5,397 bases of DNA from DATJQA01 sp038057515. GTDB lineage: Bacteria; Patescibacteriota; Minisyncoccia; UBA6257; 2-01-FULL-56-20. The position numbers were made by a program, and so were the translations under genes. The notes under the pieces were generated by a model. That model did no database searches. It was not told the origin of the DNA and was given only the letters and a program-made list of their open reading frames with translations. Shown one piece after another: positions 1 to 4,912 of the stretch (positions are counted from its first letter, which is position 1; the number at the start of each line of letters is the position of its first letter). The DNA is taken from NCBI GenBank assembly GCA_038057515.1, contig JBBUDB010000037.1, positions 1 through 5,397 of the forward strand, read 5' to 3'.

Positions 1-20
1 CTAACCTAGAAATGGGGGGA

Positions 21-49
21 GTCCCGCAGATGGCGGGACATGGGTTTTT
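21..49 (+). terminator. possible Rho-independent terminator of an upstream gene
   Basis: A perfect 7-bp GC-rich inverted repeat, gtcccgc (21-27) and gcgggac (33-39), closes a 5-nt loop and is followed by atggg and a run of five T (45-49). The five bases between stem and T-run weaken the case. It lies upstream of the first gene and would end a transcript entering from outside the window. Confidence 0.4.
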
Positions 50-79
50 CTAAACTCGTTCCTCGTTAACAAAAACCAC

Positions 80-481
80 ATGTACCCATTACTACTTATA
101 TTCAGCGACAAGGCCATTTTCTTTCTGCGCGTGGTCTTGGGCATCATTCTCGCAAAGCACGGCTGGCCGAAGGTGAAGGATCGCGCCGGTACGGATGCCT
201 GGTTTCAGTCGGTCGGTTTTCGTCCGGGATGGTTATGGGGGCCGGTCGCGGCCGCCGTGGAGTTTTGCGGGGGACTTGCCCTTATCTTCGGCCTGGGCGC
301 GAAATACGTCGCCATTCTTGTGGCCGGTCAGTTCGTCGTCATCATCATTTGGAGATTGCTCCGTCACGAAAAGCTTAGCGCGGGCATGGAGCAAGACCTC
401 CTGATCCTCGCCGCCGCCGCGGCCCTCGCCACTTTGGGTTCGGGCGCCTGGGCGCTTGACGCCGCCCTCGGTTGGTTCTAG
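80..481 (+). CDS. DoxX family integral membrane protein
   Basis: The 133-residue protein has four hydrophobic segments (about residues 10-26, 53-72, 76-93 and 106-122), the size and layout of DoxX-family proteins. Family-like features include an RVVLGIILAKHG stretch near the start (R17, H27, G28), a glutamate and Gly pair beginning the second half (E61, G64-G65), and a closing E-x-D-L-L ... G-x-G ... L-D pattern (residues 104-127). DoxX relatives are small membrane proteins linked in some organisms to quinone or thiosulfate redox chemistry; for most members, including this one, the substrate is unknown. The ATG at 80 is the only sensible start; no Shine-Dalgarno motif precedes it. The glycosyltransferase gene begins 10 nt after the stop, so the two are probably cotranscribed. 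Family assignment is fairly sure; function is not. Confidence 0.8.
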   Translation: MYPLLLIFSDKAIFFLRVVLGIILAKHGWPKVKDRAGTDAWFQSVGFRPGWLWGPVAAAVEFCGGLALIFGLGAKYVAILVAGQFVVIIIWRLLRHEKLSAGMEQDLLILAAAAALATLGSGAWALDAALGWF

Positions 482-491
482 AAAATACTTG

Positions 492-1985
492 ATGCAACGC
501 TTTTTCGAAATCCTGCCGGCAACGCTTGCCTGGCTGACGCTCGTCTTGATGGTTGTCCTTTCGTGGCTCACGCCCACGGCGGTTTCCATTTTCATTATTG
601 TGTTCGACATCTACTGGCTCTTGAAGACGGTATATTTGTCGTTCCACTTGCGTTCGACCTTCTCGCAAATGAGGGCCAACTTGGCGCTCGACTGGCTCGA
701 AAAGTTGCGGCGCGATTTTGCGGGAACGTGGGAGGGCATACATCATCTTGTGGTCTTGCCGATGTACGACGAGCCCTACGCGGTGGTTCGGGAAACTTTC
801 GAGAGTTTGGCGAAAACGAATTATCCGAAAGAAAAAGTTTTCATCGTCCTTGCGACCGAAGCGCGAGCCGGAAAAGAGGCGGCCGAGACCGCCGAAAGAA
901 TAAAAGCGGAATTCGCCGGAAGCTTCGGCGAACTGCTCGTTGTCGCGCACCCGGCCGGTCTTTCCGGCGAACTTCCCGGCAAGGGTTCGAACGAGACCTG
1001 GGCGGCGCGCGAAGCGAAGAAGCTTATTGTGGATAAGCGGAATCTCTCGCCGGACGAGGTGCTCGTCTCGGTTTTCGACGTTGATACCCAGGTGTTTCCG
1101 AACTACTTCGGCCGCCTGGCGCACGCCTTTCTCGGCGCGCCGAACCGCTTGCGGACAATCTATCAGCCAATCCCGTTTTTCACCAACAACATTTTTGAGG
1201 CGCCCGCCTTGGCCCGGGTCGTTTCTTTCTCGGCGACCTTCTGGCAGATGATGCAGCAGTCCCGCCCCGAACGGCTGACATCTTTTTCTTCGCAGGCCAT
1301 CCCGCTTCGGGCGCTCATGGATATGGGTTTCTGGGAGGTCAACGTCGTCTCGGAGGACTCGCGCGTTTTCTGGCAGGGATATCTGCGCTATCAAGGCGAC
1401 TTCCGCTGCGTGCCGCTTTTTTATCCCGTTTCGATGGATGCGAACGTGGCGCCGAAGTTTTGGCAGACCATGAAGAATATTTATAAACAACAGCGACGCT
1501 GGGCCTGGGGCGTCGAGAACACGCCGTACCTGCTCGACGGCTTTTTCCGCAAACCATCAAAGATACCGATGCGCACGCGGCTCTATTGGGCGTTCACCGA
1601 TCTTGAGGGGCGCCACTCGTGGGCGACGAACGCCATCATAATCTTCGCGCTCGGCTGGCTACCCGTTGTTTTGGGCGGCAAAGCCTTCAACGACACCCTG
1701 CTCTCTTACAATTTGCCGGAGATTACGCGTTTCATCGTGAATCTTTCCATGATCGGCGTGGCGACCTCGGCCATCTTGAGCTTAATCCTTCTGCCGCCTC
1801 GGCCGCAGGATTTCGGCCGCAGTCGCTACTTTTGGTATTTCGTGCAATGGGCGTTCCTACCGCTCACGCTCATTCTTTTCGGTTGCGTGCCCGCGCTTGA
1901 GGCGCAAACCCGGCTGGCCATCGGCGGCCGGGCGCGCCTGGGTTTTTGGGTAACGCCCAAAGGGCGATACAAGACGTCGAGATAG
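492..1985 (+). CDS. processive family-2 glycosyltransferase, membrane-bound, cellulose-synthase-like
   Basis: The 497-residue protein has two N-terminal membrane spans (about 8-26 and 30-49), a cytosolic GT2 catalytic domain (about 83-350) and three C-terminal spans (about 378-396, 411-434, 446-469). The catalytic signature is complete: a YDEP nucleotide-binding segment (92-95), DVD (196-198) as the metal-binding DxD, SEDS (287-290) with the likely catalytic Asp, and QQRRW (333-337), the processive-enzyme motif. It should transfer sugar from an activated donor while extruding a polysaccharide or building a glycolipid; donor and product cannot be read from sequence. The tail (LGFWVTPKGR, 483-492) resembles the usual C-terminus of this CPR family as I recall it, so the protein looks complete despite ending just before an assembly gap. 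The ATG at 492 is preferred over an in-frame TTG at 456, which would overlap the DoxX gene by 26 bp and add 12 unpromising residues. Confidence 0.88.
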   Translation: MQRFFEILPATLAWLTLVLMVVLSWLTPTAVSIFIIVFDIYWLLKTVYLSFHLRSTFSQMRANLALDWLEKLRRDFAGTWEGIHHLVVLPMYDEPYAVVRETFESLAKTNYPKEKVFIVLATEARAGKEAAETAERIKAEFAGSFGELLVVAHPAGLSGELPGKGSNETWAAREAKKLIVDKRNLSPDEVLVSVFDVDTQVFPNYFGRLAHAFLGAPNRLRTIYQPIPFFTNNIFEAPALARVVSFSATFWQMMQQSRPERLTSFSSQAIPLRALMDMGFWEVNVVSEDSRVFWQGYLRYQGDFRCVPLFYPVSMDANVAPKFWQTMKNIYKQQRRWAWGVENTPYLLDGFFRKPSKIPMRTRLYWAFTDLEGRHSWATNAIIIFALGWLPVVLGGKAFNDTLLSYNLPEITRFIVNLSMIGVATSAILSLILLPPRPQDFGRSRYFWYFVQWAFLPLTLILFGCVPALEAQTRLAIGGRARLGFWVTPKGRYKTSR

Positions 1986-1996
1986 GGGAGCCGAGA
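1942..1996 (+). repeat. 55-bp direct duplication, left copy, abutting the N-gap
   Basis: These 55 bases, comprising the last codons and stop of the glycosyltransferase plus 11 nt, are repeated exactly at 2097-2151. The left copy ends exactly where the N-run begins. This is the pattern of two contigs sharing one terminal 55-mer, and is probably not a biological repeat. Confidence 0.9.
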
Positions 1997-2096
1997 NNNN
2001 NNNNNNNNNNNNNNNNNNNNNNNNNNNNNNNNNNNNNNNNNNNNNNNNNNNNNNNNNNNNNNNNNNNNNNNNNNNNNNNNNNNNNNNNNNNNNNNN
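1997..2096. other. assembly gap of exactly 100 N
   Basis: Exactly 100 undetermined bases are bounded on both sides by the same 55-bp sequence. A round 100 is a conventional unknown-length gap. Because the flanks overlap perfectly, the real distance is probably zero, and the sequence is expected to continue without interruption from the first copy into the bases after the second. Confidence 0.95.
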
Positions 2097-2151
2097 GTTT
2101 TTGGGTAACGCCCAAAGGGCGATACAAGACGTCGAGATAGGGGAGCCGAGA
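2097..2151 (+). repeat. 55-bp direct duplication, right copy, abutting the N-gap
   Basis: This is an exact copy of 1942-1996 beginning at the first base after the N-run. It encodes the final 14 residues of the glycosyltransferase and its stop codon (TAG at 2138-2140). Its last four bases already belong to the left terminal repeat of the hairpin element that follows. It should not be annotated as a separate gene. Confidence 0.9.
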
Positions 2152-2282
2152 GCGGTATTTATTCCGAGAATCGCGGTACGAATCCTCCGGCGGTATTCGT
2201 CCGCTGCCTCTCGGCGTCTGTCGTCCTTCGGACACCAAGCGACAGACGCCTCCGAGAGCTTCTCGGAATAAAACCCGCTCTC
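2148..2282. repeat. 135-bp element with 23-bp terminal inverted repeats and internal hairpins (unidentified)
   Basis: The left arm gagagcgg-ta-tttattccgagaa (2148-2170) pairs with the right arm ttctcggaataaa-ac-ccgctctc (2260-2282): 13 bp, a 2x2 internal loop, then 8 bp, giving 21 of 23 positions paired. Inside are two more hairpins. The first has acgaat (2178-2183) with attcgt (2195-2200), extended by gcgg (2173-2176) with ccgc (2201-2204). The second has ctctcggcgtctgtcg (2208-2223) with cgacagacg (2240-2248) and ccgagag (2252-2258), with a 3-nt bulge on the right arm. The whole folds as a three-way junction. It starts 7 nt after the glycosyltransferase stop. No T-run follows, so it is not a classical intrinsic terminator. 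It encodes no convincing protein. It could be a MITE-like mobile element, a REP-like palindromic unit or a structured 3' RNA; I see no target-site duplication. Confidence 0.7.
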
Positions 2283-2363
2283 TCATCCGGTTTCTAGCGT
2301 CTACCCAACTTTTCCTCAAGAAGCAGGCGGCAGAGTGAGCACGAGTAGAATTAAGAAATAAGA

Positions 2364-2369
2364 TATAAT
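2364..2369 (+). promoter_or_regulatory. candidate sigma-70 -10 box (TATAAT)
   Basis: A perfect TATAAT sits in the AT-rich patch agaaataagatataataga. No good -35 hexamer lies 16-18 nt upstream (the 17-nt position is acgagt), and there is no extended -10 TGn. If used, transcription would start near 2376 and give a leader of roughly 85-140 nt for the pilin-like gene. A second -10-like TACAAT at 2458-2463 is an alternative. Confidence 0.45.
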
Positions 2370-2412
2370 AGAAGCGTGCCCCATCACCTTGTTAATTTTT
2401 CGAGGCGCGGCC

Positions 2413-2432
2413 TATCCGGCTTCGCGCGGATA
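2413..2432 (+). promoter_or_regulatory. small hairpin in the leader of the pilin-like gene
   Basis: tatccg (2413-2418) pairs perfectly with cggata (2427-2432) around an 8-nt loop. It lies between the candidate promoter and either possible start codon. There is no T-run after it. It may simply be leader structure; a regulatory role is speculation. Confidence 0.3.
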
Positions 2433-2515
2433 AAATCCAGGCGGTCCGGCCCGGTAGTACAATGGCGATGATTTTCCTAAAATCCACAGCGAGAAATAAA
2501 GGCATAGATCTTCCT

Positions 2516-3358
2516 ATGCGCCGCGCGCAGTGTCGCCATTATACTAACCGGGCGGGCCTTACCATCATTGAGCTTTTGCTCTTTTCCGCAATTTTCGCCG
2601 TGACGTCGCTGGTGTTCATCACGATACTGCTCGTGATTATGCGCATTCAGCTTCGCGAAACCGGCAATGCGGAGGTGAACCAGCAGACGCAGTTCCTCAT
2701 TCAGACGCTCCAGTACCGCATCGAGCGTTCGTATCTCATCGACATTCCGGCCGATACGGCGACGACAACGCTTACCCTGCGCATGCCAACGGGCACCGAC
2801 CCGACGGTGATATACGCGGCGAGCTCAAGCGGCATTACCGGTTTGTATTTTACGGAAAGCGCTGGCCCGTCCCAGCGGCTCACCTCGGATCGGGTGAACT
2901 TGAGTAATGTAAGTTTCATCCGGAGGCGAAATCCTCCCGGCCACGATTCGGTTATCGTCGCCTTCACGATGAACTATGTCACGCAAAATCCGCAACAACA
3001 GGCCGCCAAGACGGTGAATTTTTCCATCGCGCGGAGCGGCAATGTGCCGTTCGATTCCGACCTCCTTGATCCTCCCGCGAATAACGTAATCGGGAGCGTC
3101 CCGGGGGAGTGGCGCTCGATCAACGAGACCATCTTCCTCTCGACGAACGGCAACGTCGGCATCGGCACGCCGAATCCGACATCGAAGCTCGACATCGCCG
3201 GCAACTTGCGATTCATCGGGGCGAGCGGAACCTCGACCTGCGACGCGACGCGCCGGGGGACCATCTGGTATTCGCCGGGCGGGACGGACGTGAAGGACAC
3301 GCTTTCGGTCTGCTACAAAAACACTTCAGACGGCTATGTCTGGGGAACGCTCTACTGA
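2516..3358 (+). CDS. type IV pilin-like protein (prepilin leader) fused to a C-terminal fibre/tip module
   Basis: From the ATG at 2516 the protein has 280 residues. A short basic leader ends at Gly14, followed by LTIIELLLFSAIF, a prepilin-peptidase site with Glu at mature position +5 (E19) and a hydrophobic helix (about 15-42). This places it among type IV pilins or pseudopilins, in the PilW/GspJ-like size range. Residues about 43-177 resemble a pseudopilin globular domain in position only. Residues 178-280 form a distinct module: FDSDL, GEWRSIN, NVGIGTPNPTSKLD (a phage-tail-fibre-like stalk motif) and an end domain with C242 and C266. The module recurs in the next two genes. An upstream in-frame ATG at 2462 would add 18 residues, but that stretch is AT-rich and would make a leader of 32 residues, so 2516 is preferred; only a weak aaagg lies 13 nt upstream. 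It probably inserts in the inner membrane and joins a pilus-like fibre. Confidence 0.8.
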   Translation: MRRAQCRHYTNRAGLTIIELLLFSAIFAVTSLVFITILLVIMRIQLRETGNAEVNQQTQFLIQTLQYRIERSYLIDIPADTATTTLTLRMPTGTDPTVIYAASSSGITGLYFTESAGPSQRLTSDRVNLSNVSFIRRRNPPGHDSVIVAFTMNYVTQNPQQQAAKTVNFSIARSGNVPFDSDLLDPPANNVIGSVPGEWRSINETIFLSTNGNVGIGTPNPTSKLDIAGNLRFIGASGTSTCDATRRGTIWYSPGGTDVKDTLSVCYKNTSDGYVWGTLY

Positions 3359-3363
3359 CCATC

Positions 3364-3771
3364 ATGTCCTTCTCCCGCATCATTCGCCGCGCCGTCGCCC
3401 TCGCCGTTCTTACCGCCCTCGTGCTCGGTCTGCCAGATTCGGGTAGCGCGATCAGCTTCGATACCGACCTCCGCTCGTCCTCGACGGGCGCGTACCGCCT
3501 TGGCCTACAGCCCGCGGAGTGGCGCACGATAAACAACATCATTCATTTCTACGCCAGTTCGAGCGTGAGCATCGGCTCTTCGCACGGCGCCCCCGCGGCG
3601 CGGCTCGAGGTCGACGGAGGCGTGCGTCTCAATACGGCGGCGACGCCTCCCTCCTGCGACGCGACGGTCCGGGGAATCCTCTGGTACACGCAGAGCGCAA
3701 GCGGCGTGAATGATATTCTGCGGGTCTGCCGACAGTCAGCCGGCGCCTACGACTGGCTCACCGTTTTCTAA
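3364..3771 (+). CDS. secreted paralogous module protein with signal peptide (unrecognised family)
   Basis: The 135-residue protein starts 5 nt after the pilin-like gene. A basic N-region (RIIRR), a hydrophobic core (about 10-23) and PDSGSA form a signal peptide with probable cleavage after A29. The rest is almost entirely the module seen in both neighbours: FDTDLR (32-37), AEWRTIN (51-57), VSIGSSHGAPAARLEVDGGVRL (a diverged stalk motif, split here by function: VSIG at 68-71, RLEV at 80-83), and an end domain SCDATVRGILWY ... VCRQ ... YDW with C98 and C122. The stalk motif is the most degraded of the three copies. Exported, it may pack with the mature pilin-like protein or form a disulfide-stabilised tip subunit; that is inference. 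The same frame is open upstream to 3109, but that part overlaps the previous gene and the signal peptide fixes the start at 3364. No clear Shine-Dalgarno, so translational coupling is likely. Confidence 0.78.
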   Translation: MSFSRIIRRAVALAVLTALVLGLPDSGSAISFDTDLRSSSTGAYRLGLQPAEWRTINNIIHFYASSSVSIGSSHGAPAARLEVDGGVRLNTAATPPSCDATVRGILWYTQSASGVNDILRVCRQSAGAYDWLTVF

Positions 3772-3773
3772 TT

Positions 3774-4280
3774 ATGATGAAGATATCTCTTCGATTTCGA
3801 CCCATTCGATCCACTCGGGATCGCCCTGAAGAATTTGAAAGGCGCCCATTCCTGCTTCGCCTGGCTCTCGCCGCGGGCCTCTTGAACGCCATCCTGGTGG
3901 TCCTCTTTCTGCCCGCCGGCGCGATCCGGGCCGTCACCTTCGACGGCGATCTCCGGGCCTTGAACGCCGACACGCTGAACGTCGGCGGGGCGGGGGAGTG
4001 GGATTCGATCAACCAGACAATCTTCCTCGCGTCGGGCGGCAACGTCGGCATCGGCGCATCGGCTCCGAACGATCGCCTCGAGGTGAATGGCGGGCTTCGA
4101 CTCATGAAGGACCTGCAGGGCGCGGGGTTTTCCTACGGATCGTGCACGAGCGCGGTTCGGGGAATGCTGGAATTCGTTCCGGCGTCGCCGAGCGCGACTG
4201 ACGCGCTCGCAATATGCATGAAAAACGCCTCGAATACCTACGCCTGGATATGCCTCGACGGCTCGTCAGCGCCGTGTTGA
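3774..4280 (+). CDS. membrane-anchored paralogous module protein (unrecognised family)
   Basis: The 168-residue protein begins 2 nt after the preceding stop and is surely in the same operon. A long, strongly basic N-terminus (residues 1-28) precedes one hydrophobic segment (about 29-48), giving an uncleaved anchor or long signal sequence ending near AIRA (50-53). Then comes the shared module: FDGDLR (56-61), GEWDSIN (74-80), GNVGIGASAPNDRLEV (89-104), and an end domain with C124, RG (129-130), C148 and W158. It differs from the other copies by an extra cysteine pair at the very C-terminus (C160, C168). At DNA level its EWxxIN-to-GIG stretch is close to that of the pilin-like gene (56 of 65 identical by eye). 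An exported structural or tip role is inferred from the module and the operon. Two adjacent ATGs (3774, 3777) are both possible. Confidence 0.78.
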   Translation: MMKISLRFRPIRSTRDRPEEFERRPFLLRLALAAGLLNAILVVLFLPAGAIRAVTFDGDLRALNADTLNVGGAGEWDSINQTIFLASGGNVGIGASAPNDRLEVNGGLRLMKDLQGAGFSYGSCTSAVRGMLEFVPASPSATDALAICMKNASNTYAWICLDGSSAPC

Positions 4281-4310
4281 TAAGCAAGCTAATTTCGACC
4301 CCCGTCGCGT

Positions 4311-4340
4311 CCTGTTCATAACTCATCATTGCCGAACAGG
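4311..4340. promoter_or_regulatory. inverted repeat overlapping the -35 region, possible operator
   Basis: cctgttc (4311-4317) and gaacagg (4334-4340) are perfect inverted repeats with a 16-nt spacer, overlapping the putative -35 box (4329-4334). An 8-bp palindrome gcacgtgc (4341-4348) follows, between -35 and -10. The position suits a regulator-binding site. It could also be a weak hairpin ending the upstream operon, although no T-run follows. Confidence 0.35.
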
Positions 4341-4356
4341 GCACGTGCGATAGAAT
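4329..4356 (+). promoter_or_regulatory. putative sigma-70 promoter giving a leaderless mRNA
   Basis: TTGCCG (4329-4334, 4/6 to consensus) and TAGAAT (4351-4356, 5/6) are separated by 16 nt. Transcription would be expected to begin about 6-7 nt after the -10 box, which is the ATG at 4363 itself, so the message would be leaderless. This fits the absence of a ribosome-binding site. Confidence 0.55.
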
Positions 4357-4362
4357 GAATTT

Positions 4363-4902
4363 ATGGCTTTTTGGGAGAAATGGGGACGAAAGATATTTGC
4401 GACCATCGGGGCGCTCTTGGCTCTTGGTATTGTTTTTTCCCTTGCCTATCGTTTGCCGCTTCGTCGCGGGAATTTGCCGGCGACCGATGGTGTTCCCGTT
4501 CCGACGCGGGCGGACGTTCTGCCGGGCGTGGTGGTGCCGGAACCGGGCGGAGCCGTGCCGGAGGGGGTAGCCAAACCCGAAGGCGTCAAGCCGACCATGC
4601 CCGGAGGATTAGTCGATAGGCGCAATATTCAGGAGATCAAGGTTGTCGGTGACAAGTTTGAGCCAGACACGATTATCGCGTATCGCGGCGAAGTTGTGCA
4701 CGCGAACTTCCTAGCCGTGGACAAAAATTATGATTTCACTCAACCGGATTACGGCCTCTCGGGTGCCATTCGAAAGGGGGTGGGCTTTGTGGTGGAGTTC
4801 CAGGCGGTCACGACGGGGGATTTTGTTTTTTACTGCGCCTCTTGCGGCGGTCCGAAAAATGGTCCGGTCGGCCGCCTTATTGTCGTAGAGAAAGAATCAT
4901 GA
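4363..4902 (+). CDS. membrane-anchored cupredoxin-fold protein with atypical metal site
   Basis: The 179-residue protein has one N-terminal membrane span (about 11-29), a Pro/Gly/Val-rich linker (about 35-83) and a cupredoxin-like beta domain (about 90-176). The opening KFEPDTIIAYRGEVV is the usual first-strand pattern of the family, and GDFVFYC leads into the usual Cys ligand position (C158). The remaining ligands look altered. The segment KNYDFTQPDYGL has Tyr where a His is expected. The final loop reads CASCGGPKNGPVG, without the usual His and Met but with a CxxC pair (C158, C161). Known relatives carry electrons or store copper outside the membrane; here copper binding is doubtful, and a redox dithiol, another metal site or a purely structural role are alternatives. 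The ATG at 4363 sits 7 nt after a promoter -10 box. The next gene starts 10 nt after the stop. Confidence 0.75.
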   Translation: MAFWEKWGRKIFATIGALLALGIVFSLAYRLPLRRGNLPATDGVPVPTRADVLPGVVVPEPGGAVPEGVAKPEGVKPTMPGGLVDRRNIQEIKVVGDKFEPDTIIAYRGEVVHANFLAVDKNYDFTQPDYGLSGAIRKGVGFVVEFQAVTTGDFVFYCASCGGPKNGPVGRLIVVEKES

Positions 4903-4912
4903 TTATTTATAA

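Larger units (their letters stand above)
2283..2461. other. intergenic region and probable 5' leader of the pilin-like gene
   Basis: No convincing ORF lies here. The region moves from the structured element to an AT-rich patch with a perfect TATAAT (2364-2369), then to a GC-rich stretch with a small hairpin (2413-2432). No tRNA-like or intrinsic-terminator structure was recognised. Confidence 0.6.

Noticed and set aside
456..491. Upstream TTG start for the glycosyltransferase
   Set aside because: It would overlap the DoxX gene and add 12 residues with no family support; ATG 492 is well placed before the first membrane span.
375..1490. Long minus-strand open frame of 371 codons
   Set aside because: It lies antisense to the glycosyltransferase, whose catalytic motifs and membrane spans are intact. 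The antisense product is rich in Arg/His/Gly without domains, typical of a GC-rich shadow frame.
1946..2140. Open frame crossing the N-gap
   Set aside because: It is only kept open by undetermined bases; its end is the duplicated tail of the glycosyltransferase.
2148..2282. Integron attC site
   Set aside because: The size and folding fit loosely, but the ends lack the RYYYAAC and GTTRRRY core sites and no integrase or cassette array is visible.
2148..2282. Classical intrinsic terminator
   Set aside because: Too large and branched, and no T-run follows the outer stem.
1870..2319. Minus-strand open frame across gap and hairpin element
   Set aside because: It depends on the N-run and on the duplicated 55 bp; the translated part mirrors inverted-repeat sequence.
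2445..2520. tRNA-like string (ggtagtac... region)
   Set aside because: A D-arm-like ggtag is present, but there is no acceptor stem pairing and no GGTTCRAATCC-type T-loop.
3109..3363. Extension of the second module gene upstream to 3109
   Set aside because: The extension overlaps the pilin-like gene out of frame, and the signal peptide beginning at 3364 defines the start.
3213..3542. Minus-strand open frame
   Set aside because: Antisense shadow of the module genes, very Arg-rich, no domain signal.
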